A DNA stretch of 64,000 nucleotides. It comes from CAYOYK01 sp964408185 (GTDB lineage: Bacteria > Bacillota > Clostridia > Christensenellales > Aristaeellaceae). Position 1 is the first letter of the stretch; every line of letters starts with the position of its first letter. A model generated the notes under the pieces. The model did no database searches and was not told where the DNA came from. It saw only the letters and a program-made list of their open reading frames with translations. The translations under genes were made by a program, and so were the position numbers. Positions 24,780 to 33,842 of this stretch are shown here, piece after piece. Location: the NCBI GenBank assembly GCA_964408185.1, contig CAYOYK010000002.1, positions 62,001-126,000 on the forward strand. The letters are read 5' to 3'.

Positions 24780-25070
24780 ATGCAACGGCAAAGCTCACCA
24801 TTCGCGGCGCTGACAAGCAAGGAACAATTAGAGCGCTGGCGGGAGTTCCAAAGCATACGACTGCCTTACATACAGGGCGATCTGGAGCCGACCCCGGCGG
24901 AGGAGCCGCCCAAGCCCAAAGTGCCCGCGCCCCAGCGAGGCACGCCGCAGGCAGCCGCAGCCAAGGAACAGGCGTCATGGCAAACGACAAGGCACAAGCA
25001 ATATGACGCCGTCATGCAGCGCATGGTGGCCGCCAGCAAAAAGACGGTGCGCTACGAGCAGATCAGGTAG
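24780..25070 (+). CDS. Small hypothetical protein
   Basis: 96 aa, not recognised. AAGGAGGG lies 9 nt before the ATG, which is why I take it as real. Residues 1-35 and 65-96 are charged and helix-like; the middle (about 36-60) is Pro/Ala/Glu/Lys-rich and probably unstructured. No signal peptide or membrane segment. Its end overlaps the 3' end of the converging glycosyltransferase gene by 8 nt. A TAGAAT at 24742-24747 could be its -10, but no -35 fits. Confidence 0.55.
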   Translation: MQRQSSPFAALTSKEQLERWREFQSIRLPYIQGDLEPTPAEEPPKPKVPAPQRGTPQAAAAKEQASWQTTRHKQYDAVMQRMVAASKKTVRYEQIR

Positions 25071-26289
25071 CGGAAGCAAGCATCGACAGAAGCTTTTGGG
25101 CTTGCGTGCGTTCGTCCTTTTGCGTGCGCACATATTCGCGGCAGCGCCGTCCGGCCTCCGCGCGCTGCGCCTCCGGCTGTGAAAGAAGCGCCCGCACAGC
25201 GCTGCGGATCCCCCGCGCGCTGCATTCGGGAATGTAAGTCAGATAGGGGTCGTACTCATCCGGGATGCCTGCCAGCTTACAGCACAGCACGGGCTTGCCC
25301 GAAAGCATGTACTCCATGAGCTTGGAGGGAAACGAGTACCGGGTGAACAGCCCCTCGTTGGCGCGCGGGTTGATAAGCGCGGCGGCATGGCGCTGGAGCA
25401 GCAGCGCCTCACGTCGGCTGACAAAGCCAAAGTAGCGGATATTCGGGTACGCCTCCGCGCGCGAGGCGATCTCCGCCTCCATGTCGCCCTTCCCGCAAAG
25501 CCAAAGGGCTGTGCTCCGCATGGAAGGATCAGCAAACGCGTCCAGCAGACGGTCGAGCTGGAACTCCCGGTTGAGCGTGCCCGTATAAAGCACGGCGGGC
25601 AGATCCTCTGCCAGCGCGGATCGAATCGCCTCGCTTGCCTCGGACGGCTCACACGCCTCGTCCTCCGTGGGCGCAATGCCCTCAAGCACGGTATACGGCT
25701 TGCCCCTCACGGGCAGCACATCCGCCATCTGCGCGGTAAGCAGCACATACCGGTCAAAGCAGGCGCATAGCCGAAGGCTCTCGTTCCCCCACCTGCGCTC
25801 CAGCCGCTGCGCAAGCCCCTTTCGACCGCTGGACAGCCCCAGCTCGTTAGGCAGATCGGTAACCAACAGTGTGGCTTTGAGATCGGGGTGTTTGCACTTC
25901 ACCCGTGAAACCGCACGCAGATAGGGCAAATACAGCGAGTAGACGAGTATCTCTCGATTTTCTGTGCTCTGCCGAACCCAAGTCTCCAACGCTTTTTCTG
26001 CGCGGCGGGTTCGCTGACGCTGCTTGAGAATCGGCAGATTGACGCATCCAAGCTCCTGCTCCTGCTTGCCCGTCTGTGCGGCGGGAATGCGCAGGCCCTT
26101 GTACTGCAACGGAAACACGCCGACCGGCAGACTGTTGGCAACCCAAACCTCAGCGCCGGCCTTCCGCAGACCGCGCAGCAGCGATTGCTGAAAAGCATCC
26201 GCTTGGTTTTGCAGTCCGGTACGGGAGCGCCGCGCGGCCTCCGCCCGCAGAGCGGACGGGTACAGGAGCGTCAAACAGAACAGGTTCAC
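25063..26289 (-). CDS. Glycosyltransferase (GT-B fold, group 1-like)
   Basis: About 408 aa. The C-terminal Rossmann half has the donor-binding signature of group 1 enzymes: LYTGTLNREFQLDRLLDAF, the RYFGFVSRREALLL segment, and INPRANEG then SFPSKLMEYMLSGKPVL, with the usual Glu region. It probably transfers a sugar to a surface polysaccharide or glycolipid; donor and acceptor are unknown. The start is GTG 26289, overlapping the stop of the upstream glycosyltransferase (GTGA) and 8 nt after GGGAGG. Last gene of the mtaD-led minus-strand unit. Confidence 0.82.
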   Translation of the reverse strand: MNLFCLTLLYPSALRAEAARRSRTGLQNQADAFQQSLLRGLRKAGAEVWVANSLPVGVFPLQYKGLRIPAAQTGKQEQELGCVNLPILKQRQRTRRAEKALETWVRQSTENREILVYSLYLPYLRAVSRVKCKHPDLKATLLVTDLPNELGLSSGRKGLAQRLERRWGNESLRLCACFDRYVLLTAQMADVLPVRGKPYTVLEGIAPTEDEACEPSEASEAIRSALAEDLPAVLYTGTLNREFQLDRLLDAFADPSMRSTALWLCGKGDMEAEIASRAEAYPNIRYFGFVSRREALLLQRHAAALINPRANEGLFTRYSFPSKLMEYMLSGKPVLCCKLAGIPDEYDPYLTYIPECSARGIRSAVRALLSQPEAQRAEAGRRCREYVRTQKDERTQAQKLLSMLASAT

Positions 26290-27491
26290 AGCAGCACCTC
26301 CCGGTACAGCGACAGGTATTGTTGATAGCATACGTCCTTGTCGAAGGCCTTGGCGCGCGCAAGACAGGCCGGGGACAGCCGCGCCTTATCGGCGGATACG
26401 GCTCGGATTGCCTCGGCAAACGCCGCGACATCCGCCTTGGGCGTTACCGCGCCCACCTGCGCGTCCACGCACTCGACGCATCCGCCCGTGGCAAACACAA
26501 CCACGGGTGTTCCGCACGTGAGCGCCTCCAGATTGACCAGCGGCATGTTATCCTCCATGGTGGGGTTGCAGAGCGCGTCCGCCGCGGAATACCACTCGCG
26601 AAGCTCCCGCAGAGAGCTTGTGCTGGACAGACCCGTTACATGGGCGGGCAGTCCCTTGCGCTGCGCGTCGGATAAGCCCAGCACGACCAAATGGTACGCA
26701 TCGCCAAGCGTCTGCATAGCTTGCAGCAGATAGCGCAGGCCCTTGCGCTCATCCCATTGCGCGGCGACAGCCAAGAGCAAGTGCGGCGCGCGGATGCCAT
26801 AGTGCTCCCGAATATCGCTGGGCGCAGGCTGAAACGCGTTCCGATCCACGCCGTTATAGATCACTTGCGCGGCCGTATCCGCCCAATAGGATTGCCGAAC
26901 TTGATCGAGCAGCCATTGGCAGGGCGTGACCAGCGTAAGGCGCGCCAAGCCCGTGAATAGCTCCTTCTTCCATTGATAATTACGGCGCGAGCCGTCCGGG
27001 CCAAGATTCGCGGGGTAGGCTTTCTGCTGCGGGCAGCGCTCGCATTGGGTCTGCCATTTTTGGCATTCGGCGTAATCATAATAGGCGCAGTGCCCGGTAA
27101 AGCTCCAGCAGTCGTGCAGCGTCCATATCACGGGCAAATCTGATTGGCGAAGATAGCCAAACAGCATGCCGAGGTTTAGGTAGCAGCCGTGCAAATTGTG
27201 CAGATGCACGATATCCGGCGGGTCCTCTTTGAGACGGCGGATGAGCCTGCCCGTGCCGATTTGCCCGCCGTAGCCCTCTGCATCAAACACCTTGCGGAGC
27301 TGACTGTATCCCTTGCGCTCCGCAGCTCCGCACACCGGGAAGGAGAACGCCCTGCAATCCTCCGGCACGGGCTCCTCGCCATAGCCGATTTGGCATTCGT
27401 CGCCCTGCGCATGCAGCATGCGCGCCAAGTCCGCCGCAATGCGTCCGGTGCTCTTTATGCCGGAGCAGGTGTTCAGCTCCAATACCCTCAT
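26286..27491 (-). CDS. Glycosyltransferase family 4-like
   Basis: A 401-aa GT-B enzyme. The N-terminal domain contains VHLHNLHGCYLNLG (about 95-108) and WTLHDCWSFTGHC, typical of WcaC-like exopolysaccharide transferases. The C-terminal domain has the YNGVD turn, an AAQWDERKGLRYLLQA segment and the donor-site NPTMEDNMPLVNLEALTCG with the EX7E-type Glu. A four-Cys segment (CQKWQTQCERCPQ) may bind metal. Start ATG overlaps the stop of the next upstream transferase. Sugar and acceptor are unknown. Confidence 0.85.
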   Translation of the reverse strand: MRVLELNTCSGIKSTGRIAADLARMLHAQGDECQIGYGEEPVPEDCRAFSFPVCGAAERKGYSQLRKVFDAEGYGGQIGTGRLIRRLKEDPPDIVHLHNLHGCYLNLGMLFGYLRQSDLPVIWTLHDCWSFTGHCAYYDYAECQKWQTQCERCPQQKAYPANLGPDGSRRNYQWKKELFTGLARLTLVTPCQWLLDQVRQSYWADTAAQVIYNGVDRNAFQPAPSDIREHYGIRAPHLLLAVAAQWDERKGLRYLLQAMQTLGDAYHLVVLGLSDAQRKGLPAHVTGLSSTSSLRELREWYSAADALCNPTMEDNMPLVNLEALTCGTPVVVFATGGCVECVDAQVGAVTPKADVAAFAEAIRAVSADKARLSPACLARAKAFDKDVCYQQYLSLYREVLL

Positions 27492-28690
27492 GCGCGCCCC
27501 TCCTTGCCAGCCAACGCCGTCAGCATCGATTCCAGCTTGTCCATATGTTGTTGCTTGGTGAAGTGCCGCTCATAGTAGGCGCGAGCGTTCCCGGCCATTT
27601 GCTCCTTTTGAGGCGAGCTGAGGTACCGCTCCACCACGCGCGCAAACGCCTGCGCATCCTCCGGCGGCGCGCAATACCCGCATTGCGCCGCCTCGACGAC
27701 CGCTGCGGTTTCTCCTGCCGCCGAGCCCAGCACAGGCCTTCCGCAAGCCATATAGCTCTGTACCTTGCCGGGAAGCGTATCGTTGACCAAAGCGTCGTTC
27801 GCCATGGAGACAAGCATCGCGTCCGCGCGGGCATAGAATGACGGCATTTCCTCCGTCGGTCTGCGCCCATAGAAGGTAACCAGCTCATCCAGCTTCAGCT
27901 CTTTTGCCAAATCAAGGCAAGCCCGATACTCCGAGCCATCCCCCACGATCTCCCAGCGGACGGGCTGATCGCGCAGCAGCGCGGCGGCTCGCAGCAGCGT
28001 TTGCACGCTTTGCGCCTTGCCGATGTTCCCGGCAAAGCACAGCCGAAGCGGCGTCTGCGACGGCATGGGCAGGCGACATTCAAACACGCCGTCGGCAAAC
28101 TGCGGCATGTAATGGCTCTCCGGCACGTCGATCGCGTGCACGGCATGGAGGTACTGCCGGAAGCCGACGGACGAGTAGATCAAGCTGTCCGCGCGATGAT
28201 AGATGCGCCTGCTGACGCGCTTCATCAGCCGATACAGCGGAGAATCCGGCTGCACGTTCATCGCGGCGAGGCACGCGGGCCAGATGTCCAGCACGTAGAT
28301 CATGGTGGGAATGCGAAAAAGACTGCGCACAAAAGCCGCCGGCGCGCTCATGAGCACCGGCGAGGTGGAATAAGCGTATACGACGTCAAAGTCCTTTTTC
28401 ATCCACAGCGCCTTCCAGCAGGCGGAAGTCATATAGCTGACATAGTTGACGGCAAGGCCCAGCTTGGTGTTTCGTCTGCCGATCTCAAAGCAGCGGCGAA
28501 CCGTTACGCCGTTGATGGTCTCCCGACGACGGCGGAATCCGCGATACTCCCGCGGCACAATCCCGGAGGGATAGTTCGGCAAACCAACCAGCGCGGTCAC
28601 CTGATGGCCGCGCTGGACAAGCGCCTCGCAGATTTCCGTTACGCGGAAATTTTCCGGGTAGTAGTGCTGACAGACGACCAGAATTTTCAT
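27488..28690 (-). CDS. Glycosyltransferase family 4, WbuB-like
   Basis: A 400-aa GT-B enzyme. Its N-terminus (VCQHYYPENFRVTEICEAL, then GLPNYPSG) is characteristic of the WbuB/L-fucosamine-transferase-like group used in polysaccharide assembly. The IYVLDIWP stretch and a C-terminal donor site (PGKVQSYMACGRPVLGS) follow. An amphipathic membrane-binding region near 120-150 is plausible. It overlaps the mtaD-like gene by ATGA, so this sugar-transfer set is translated from the same message as the deaminase. Confidence 0.86.
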   Translation of the reverse strand: MKILVVCQHYYPENFRVTEICEALVQRGHQVTALVGLPNYPSGIVPREYRGFRRRRETINGVTVRRCFEIGRRNTKLGLAVNYVSYMTSACWKALWMKKDFDVVYAYSTSPVLMSAPAAFVRSLFRIPTMIYVLDIWPACLAAMNVQPDSPLYRLMKRVSRRIYHRADSLIYSSVGFRQYLHAVHAIDVPESHYMPQFADGVFECRLPMPSQTPLRLCFAGNIGKAQSVQTLLRAAALLRDQPVRWEIVGDGSEYRACLDLAKELKLDELVTFYGRRPTEEMPSFYARADAMLVSMANDALVNDTLPGKVQSYMACGRPVLGSAAGETAAVVEAAQCGYCAPPEDAQAFARVVERYLSSPQKEQMAGNARAYYERHFTKQQHMDKLESMLTALAGKEGRA

Positions 28691-30018
28691 TGCTTTGCCG
28701 CGAGCGCCTTGGCGGCCTCGGTACGCCGCGCCAGCTCGGCCCCGGCCTGTCGGCCGCGAGCAAGCGCCGCTTGTTCATCAAGCGTGAGATAGCTGCCGTC
28801 ATGATACAGCACCTTGCCGTTCACCATGGTCAGCCTCACGTCGCTGCCTTGCGTGGAATAGATCAGCGTGCTTTCCATATCGTGGGTCGGAATATCGTTG
28901 ACAACGCCAACGTCCACCAAAATCAAATCCGCCAAATAGCCGGACTTGAGCAGGCCCAAGTTGCCGTAGCCAAGTGCCTGCGCGCCGGTATAGGTGGCAG
29001 CCTTGAACGCCTGCGCGGGCGTAACGGCCAGCGGATCCAGCAGCGTGCCCTTTTGCAGCATGGGCATGAGCTTGAGCTCCTCCCAGAGGTTCAGGTTGTT
29101 GTTGCTGGCTACGCCGTCCGTGCCGAGGGCAACCTTGCAGCCCTCGTTCAGCATTTTGGCGATCGGCGCAACGCCGCTGGCCAGCTTGAGATTACTGACC
29201 GGGTTGTGCACAAGCGTAACGCCATGGTCGCGGAAAAGCCGGATATCGCTATCCGTAAACCACACGCAATGCGCGGCGATGACGGGGCTGTCCAGAATGC
29301 CCATTTTCTCAAGGTATTCGGGCGGTGTCAGCCCGTGCCGTTCCTTGCAGCCGTCAAAATCCGCCTTGGTCTCGCTGACGTGTACGTGGATCGTCACGCC
29401 CTGTTCCTTTGCGATGCGGGCCACCTTGCGCATCAGCGTCTCGGTGGTCGCACCCTCGGAGTGCGGCGCGAGCGAAACGCGAATGCGATCGTCCGCCGCA
29501 TGGTTCCAGCGCTCCAGCATCACAAGGCCCTCGTCCAAGTCCTTGCACTGGCTGTCAAAATCAACCACGCCATGGCCCAGCAGCGCGCGCATGCCGCTAT
29601 CCTCCACGGAATGCACAATGTCGTCCAAGTAGAAATACATATCGCAAAACGAGGTGGTGCCGAAGCGAAGCATCTCCATTACGCCCAAATCGGTGCCCGC
29701 GCGGATCAGCCCGCCGTCCCAGTGCTTTTCCATGGGAAAGATAGCGTCGTTGAGCCAGTCGCTCAAATTCATCTGTCCGCCGATACCGCGCAGCAGCGTC
29801 ATGGGCGTATGCGTGTGCAGATTGACAAGGCCGGGCATGCACAGCGAGCCCTTCCCGTCGATGGTCTGATCGGCCTCAAAGGCGGGCACGGCGGCGGCCG
29901 GGCCCGCGTATACGATCAGGCTGTCGTCAATCTGTACCTCCGCATCCGCAATAAACGGGATGTGCGCTTCGTTTTCTACGCCGGGGGTCAGCAGGATATG
30001 GTTGATCTTTGTACGCAT
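28687..30018 (-). CDS. mtaD: Amidohydrolase, 5'-methylthioadenosine/S-adenosylhomocysteine deaminase type
   Basis: A 443-aa amidohydrolase-superfamily enzyme. Metal and catalytic residues are in NLHTHTPMTL (HxH), HVHVSET (His), AAHCVWF (His) and LGTDGVASNNN (Asp); the Glu of VSET is also typical. MtaD enzymes deaminate MTA or SAH to the inosyl form; other members of this branch act on related aminated purines or guanine-type compounds. ATG 30018 is chosen because GGAGG lies 8 nt upstream; ATG 30024 is only 2 nt from it. A near-consensus promoter precedes it. Being first in a glycosyltransferase operon is unusual. Confidence 0.84.
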   Translation of the reverse strand: MRTKINHILLTPGVENEAHIPFIADAEVQIDDSLIVYAGPAAAVPAFEADQTIDGKGSLCMPGLVNLHTHTPMTLLRGIGGQMNLSDWLNDAIFPMEKHWDGGLIRAGTDLGVMEMLRFGTTSFCDMYFYLDDIVHSVEDSGMRALLGHGVVDFDSQCKDLDEGLVMLERWNHAADDRIRVSLAPHSEGATTETLMRKVARIAKEQGVTIHVHVSETKADFDGCKERHGLTPPEYLEKMGILDSPVIAAHCVWFTDSDIRLFRDHGVTLVHNPVSNLKLASGVAPIAKMLNEGCKVALGTDGVASNNNLNLWEELKLMPMLQKGTLLDPLAVTPAQAFKAATYTGAQALGYGNLGLLKSGYLADLILVDVGVVNDIPTHDMESTLIYSTQGSDVRLTMVNGKVLYHDGSYLTLDEQAALARGRQAGAELARRTEAAKALAAKQ

Positions 30019-30048
30019 CGTCATTTCCTCCATGATGTCTGTCAATTG

Positions 30049-30076
30049 ATTATAACATTCGGCGAATAAATGTCAA
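30049..30076 (-). promoter_or_regulatory. Near-consensus promoter of the mtaD-glycosyltransferase unit
   Basis: On the minus strand: a perfect TTGACA (30076-30071), a 16-bp spacer and a perfect TATAAT (30054-30049). The -35 overlaps the recQ stop codon. Confidence 0.8.
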
Positions 30077-31923
30077 TCGGTCGTCACGTCGCGCAGCGCT
30101 TGCAGAAATGCGTCCGCGTACCTGTCGGCCTTGCGCTCCCCTACGCCGGAAACCTGAAGGAACGCCGAGCGGCTCTGCGGCCTGCGCGCGGCCATATCCC
30201 ACAGCGTCGCGTTGGAGAAGATCATGTACACGGGCACGCCTGCCTCCTGCGCCAGCTTGACGCGAACGGCGCGAAGCGTCTCAAAGATCGCCTCGTTTTG
30301 CGGGTCGTACCCCGCGCTTGGCTTGGCGCCTTTTCGCGCGGACGCGCGGTGCTCCTCCCGCTCGTCCTGCTGGCGAACGAGCATCTGCACGGACTGGCCG
30401 TCAAAAAGGACGTCGTTGGCCTGCTCCGTTGTACGCAGCACCGGGTATTCTCCGCCTGTGGATTGCAGATAGCCCTGCTTGACCAGCGCGTCAAGGACCA
30501 AGCGCACGCGAGCGCGGCTGAGCTCCTTCAGCGCGCCGTAGGTGGGCAGCTTGTCCAGCCCAAGCTGCCCAACGCGCTGCTCCTTGCCGCCGCAGAGCGT
30601 GCTTGCCACCATCGCCGCGCCAAGGCTGCCATAGAAGCGCTTCTCAATGCGCCGCACGCAGGACAGCGCCTTTTGCGCCTCCGTGGTGATATCCACGGAC
30701 GAGCTGTCCGCGCAGCAGTTGCCGCAGCGGCCGCAGGGCGGCGGCTCCTGCTCGCCAAAATACTGGAGGATGTACGAGCGCAGACAGCCGTCTGTCTTGC
30801 AATAGCCGACCATCTGATCCAACCGCTCCATGTCGAGCCTCTGCACCAGCGCGCGATCCTCGTCCGATAGCTCCGGATTCTCGTCGCTGTGGAGAATCAT
30901 GTACTTGCAGGTTGCCACGTCGCTGCCGGAGTACAGCAGTACGCAGTCCGCCGGGGAACCGTCCCGCCCGGCGCGCCCCGCCTCCTGATAGTAGCTCTCT
31001 ACGTTTTTGGGCATGTTGTAGTGAATAACATAGCTCACGTTTGACTTGTCGATGCCCATGCCAAAGGCGTTGGTGGCGGCCATCACGCGCGCCCGATCAA
31101 AAACGAAGTCCTCTTGGTTTTGGCGGCGCTCCTCATCGCTCAGCCCGGCGTGATAGCGCGTCGCGGGCAGACCCGCATCCCGCAGGCTTTGGCACACGCG
31201 CTCCACATTGGCGCGGGTGGCGCAATACACAATGCCGGACTGCGCCTCGTGCCCGCGCAGGTATTGCAGCAGCCAGTCGAGCTTTTGGGCGGGCTTGGCG
31301 ACGTCAAAATACAAGTTGGGACGGTCAAACCCGGTCGTCAGGCGCAACGGTTTGCGCAGCCCCAGCAGACGCTCCACGTCCGTCTTGACGTCCGCCGTGG
31401 CGGTTGCCGTAAACGCCCCGATGGTCGGGCGCTTGGGCAGGTGCTCGATGAACGCGGGGATTTTGAGATAGCTGGGTCGGAAGTCCTGCCCCCATTGAGA
31501 GACGCAATGCGCCTCGTCCACGGCGATGAACGGGATGTCCGTCTCATCGGCAAAGCGCACAAACGAGGGCGCTTCCAGCCGCTCCGGCGCAACGTACAGG
31601 ATTTTGTACGCGCCTGCGCGCGCGCGACGAAGCACGGTTTCCTGCTGCGCGGCCGATAGGGACGAGTTGAGATACGCCGCCGGAACGCCGGCCTGCGTCA
31701 GCGCGGATACCTGATCCTTCATCAGCGAAATCAGCGGCGAGAGCACGAGCGTCACGCCGGGCAGCATCAGCGCGGGAATTTGATAGCAGACGGACTTTCC
31801 GGCGCCTGTCGGCATCACGCCCAGCGCGTCCCGCCCAGACAGCAGCGCTTCGATCAGCTCTCTCTGCCCGTCGCGGAAGGAAGTATGTCCGTAATACCGC
31901 TTGAGCAGGTCCAACGGGTCCAC
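30073..31923 (-). CDS. recQ: ATP-dependent DNA helicase RecQ
   Basis: About 616 aa, a 3'-5' helicase for recombination and fork repair. Motif I MPTGAGKS (about 37-44), DEAH-box VDEAHCVSQWG, motif VI QEAGRAGRDG, the RQC zinc site (Cys residues in KTDGCLRSYILQYFG and CGRCGNCC), a winged helix, and a C-terminal HRDC domain (about 540-616) are all present. GTG 31923 is preferred (8 nt after AAAGGG) over GTG 31932, which abuts the ribosome-binding site. Transcribed away from the SRP RNA gene. Confidence 0.95.
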   Translation of the reverse strand: MDPLDLLKRYYGHTSFRDGQRELIEALLSGRDALGVMPTGAGKSVCYQIPALMLPGVTLVLSPLISLMKDQVSALTQAGVPAAYLNSSLSAAQQETVLRRARAGAYKILYVAPERLEAPSFVRFADETDIPFIAVDEAHCVSQWGQDFRPSYLKIPAFIEHLPKRPTIGAFTATATADVKTDVERLLGLRKPLRLTTGFDRPNLYFDVAKPAQKLDWLLQYLRGHEAQSGIVYCATRANVERVCQSLRDAGLPATRYHAGLSDEERRQNQEDFVFDRARVMAATNAFGMGIDKSNVSYVIHYNMPKNVESYYQEAGRAGRDGSPADCVLLYSGSDVATCKYMILHSDENPELSDEDRALVQRLDMERLDQMVGYCKTDGCLRSYILQYFGEQEPPPCGRCGNCCADSSSVDITTEAQKALSCVRRIEKRFYGSLGAAMVASTLCGGKEQRVGQLGLDKLPTYGALKELSRARVRLVLDALVKQGYLQSTGGEYPVLRTTEQANDVLFDGQSVQMLVRQQDEREEHRASARKGAKPSAGYDPQNEAIFETLRAVRVKLAQEAGVPVYMIFSNATLWDMAARRPQSRSAFLQVSGVGERKADRYADAFLQALRDVTTD

Positions 31924-32022
31924 GCGCAGCACCCTTTCTGTCGTGTGATATTTGCATTATACCTTGCGACGCGCTTTTGCGCAACCGCGCGACGGTTCCC
32001 TTGCCAAGAACAGCAAAAGTAC

Positions 32023-32051
32023 TTGCGTTTTCCTCGCGTCTATCGTACAAT
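32023..32051 (+). promoter_or_regulatory. Promoter of the SRP RNA gene
   Basis: TTGCGT (32023-32028), 17 bp, TACAAT (32046-32051). The predicted start near 32058 agrees with the 5' end suggested by RNA folding. Confidence 0.65.
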
Positions 32052-32059
32052 ACTTCTGC

Positions 32060-32190
32060 CGCGTGTATGATGATGGCCAAGTCCCGTGCGATTTCATGGC
32101 GTGAACCCTGTCAGATCCGGAAGGAAGCAGCAGTAAGCGCATATTGAAAGGTGCTGCGGGGTTGCCTGGCTTGAATACACTCGGTTTTTT
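32060..32190 (+). ncRNA. ffs: Signal recognition particle RNA, small bacterial type (4.5S-like)
   Basis: The universally conserved Ffh-binding hairpin is present: TCAGATCCGGAAGGAAGCAG begins at 32111, one base away from the usual TCAGGTCCGG. Flanking strands fold back: CCCTG/CGGGG-type pairs around it, GCCA (32076-32079) with TGGC (32167-32170), and GTGTAT (32063-32068) with ATACAC (32175-32180) closing the rod. A TTTTTT run at 32185-32190 ends the transcript. The RNA joins Ffh to direct nascent membrane and secreted proteins to the translocase. The short size means no Alu domain, unlike the long B. subtilis scRNA. Exact ends are estimated. Confidence 0.92.
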
Positions 32191-32219
32191 ACGACAGAAA
32201 GACAAAGGAGAGCTTGCCG

Positions 32220-33470
32220 ATGAATTATCAGCATGTCATGGCGACGGATCCCGAACTGTTTGAGGCGATGCAGGCGGAGGTAGAGCGGCAGCGCGCGCAC
32301 ATTGAGTTGATTGCGTCCGAGAACTTTGTGTCCCCCGCCGTGATGGAAGCCATGGGCTCTCCGTTAACCAACAAGTATGCCGAGGGTTATCCTGGCAAGC
32401 GCTATTACGGCGGCTGCCAGTGCGTGGATATCGCCGAGGATCTCGCGCGGGATCGCGCCAAGAAGCTCTTCGGCGCGGAGTACGCCAACGTGCAGCCTCA
32501 CAGCGGAGCACAGGCGAACATCGCGGTGTATTTTGCCATGCTGGAGCCGGGCGACACCGTGATGGGCATGAGCCTACCGCACGGCGGACACCTGACCCAC
32601 GGCAGCACGGTGAACCTGAGCGGAAAGTATTTCCACTTTGTTCCCTACGGCGTGGATGAGCAGACCGGCCTGATCGACTACGACGCGGCCGAGAAGCTCG
32701 CCAAGGAAAGCAAGCCCAAGATGATCGTGGTGGGCGCGTCCGCCTACCCGCGCGAGATCAACTTTCAGCGGTTCCGCAGCATCGCGGATGAGGTGGGCGC
32801 ATACTTGATGGTGGACATGGCGCACATCGCGGGCTTGGTGGCCGCCGGGCTGCACATGAGCCCCATCCCCTATGCCGATTTTGTGACCACCACCACGCAC
32901 AAGACGCTGCGCGGCCCGCGCGGCGGCATGATCCTGTGCAAGGAGAAATACGGCAAGGCGATCGACAAGGCGATCTTCCCCGGCACACAGGGCGGGCCGC
33001 TGATGCACGTAATCGCCGCAAAGGCCGTCTGCTTCCACGAGGCGCTTCAGCCGGGCTTTAACGAGTACCAGCGCCAGATCATCAAAAACGCCAAGGCGCT
33101 GGAGAACGCTCTGCGGGAGAACGACATGAAGATGGTCTCCGGCGGCACGGACAACCACCTCATCCTCGTAGACCTGACCAATACCGAGCGTACCGGCAAG
33201 GAGCTGGAGCAACTGCTTGGGCAGAGCAATATCACCGTCAACAAGAATACCATCCCCGGCGAGCAGCGCAGCCCCTCGGTTGCCAGCGGCATCCGCATCG
33301 GCACGCCCGCCGTGACCACGCGCGGCATGAACGAGAGCGACATGGCCACCATCGCGGGCTTTATCAAGCGCATAGCCGACGGCGGCGAGGCTGTCTGCCC
33401 GGATGTGAAGCGCGAGGTGCAGGCGATGATGGCTCGCTTCCCGCTGTATGAAAATTTTCCCAATGCGTAA
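32220..33470 (+). CDS. glyA: Serine hydroxymethyltransferase
   Basis: A 416-aa PLP enzyme that converts serine to glycine and loads one-carbon units on tetrahydrofolate. Motifs: ELIASENFVSPAVMEA (about 27-42), the PEGYPGKRYYGG-like stretch (AEGYPGKRYYGG), the PLP-lysine block TTTTHKTLRGPRGG (Lys near 226), and IRIGTPAVTTRGM. ATG 32220 lies 8 nt after AAAGGAGA; a TTG at 32214 is less well spaced. It starts 30 nt after the SRP RNA T-run, with no other promoter seen, so it may depend on readthrough of the SRP terminator. Confidence 0.96.
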   Translation: MNYQHVMATDPELFEAMQAEVERQRAHIELIASENFVSPAVMEAMGSPLTNKYAEGYPGKRYYGGCQCVDIAEDLARDRAKKLFGAEYANVQPHSGAQANIAVYFAMLEPGDTVMGMSLPHGGHLTHGSTVNLSGKYFHFVPYGVDEQTGLIDYDAAEKLAKESKPKMIVVGASAYPREINFQRFRSIADEVGAYLMVDMAHIAGLVAAGLHMSPIPYADFVTTTTHKTLRGPRGGMILCKEKYGKAIDKAIFPGTQGGPLMHVIAAKAVCFHEALQPGFNEYQRQIIKNAKALENALRENDMKMVSGGTDNHLILVDLTNTERTGKELEQLLGQSNITVNKNTIPGEQRSPSVASGIRIGTPAVTTRGMNESDMATIAGFIKRIADGGEAVCPDVKREVQAMMARFPLYENFPNA

Positions 33471-33813
33471 CACCAACACCTATACCCTCGGCCTGATGGG
33501 CGAGGACAGGGCGCTGGATTATCTGCAAGCCAAAGGAATGGTACTGCTGGAACGGCGGTACCATTCGCCTTATGGCGAGATCGATCTGGTGCTGATGGAC
33601 GGCGGCTGCCTTGTGCTGGCGGAGGTCAAAGCGCGCTCCACACAGGGACGGGGCGCGGGCAGCTACGCGCTCACGGCGTCCAAGCAGAGGAAGCTGATTT
33701 TGACCGCGCGGCATTATTTAGCCGCGCACTCGCCGGATTGCCCTGTACGGTTTGATCTGGTGGAAATCACCACAGACGGAATAGAGCACATTGAAAACGC
33801 CTTTGAGGCTTAA
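33463..33813 (+). CDS. YraN/UPF0102 family endonuclease-like protein
   Basis: About 116 aa. The family core resembles Holliday-junction and restriction-type nucleases; the metal-binding pattern GEIDLV...LAEVKAR (Asp, then Glu-x-Lys) is intact at about residues 35-60. Biological role is unsettled. The gene overlaps the glyA end; ATG 33463 gives the family-like start, while ATG 33448 is also possible. Neither has a ribosome-binding site, so translation is probably coupled to glyA. The terminator loop contains its stop codon. Confidence 0.85.
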   Translation: MRNTNTYTLGLMGEDRALDYLQAKGMVLLERRYHSPYGEIDLVLMDGGCLVLAEVKARSTQGRGAGSYALTASKQRKLILTARHYLAAHSPDCPVRFDLVEITTDGIEHIENAFEA

Positions 33814-33830
33814 TCTCAAAGGCGTTTTTT
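33794..33830 (+). terminator. Strong intrinsic terminator after glyA-yraN
   Basis: AAAACGCCTTTGAG (33794-33807) pairs perfectly with CTCAAAGGCGTTTT (33815-33828) over a 7-nt loop, with the 3' arm running into TTTTTT. On the minus strand the A-rich flank also gives T residues, so it may serve the converging gene too. Confidence 0.9.
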
Positions 33831-33842
33831 GGATCCGGTGTG

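Noticed and set aside
24563..25006. 147-codon frame overlapping the small hypothetical gene
   Set aside because: It begins within the psuG terminator and lacks a ribosome-binding site; the 24780 frame has AAGGAGGG.
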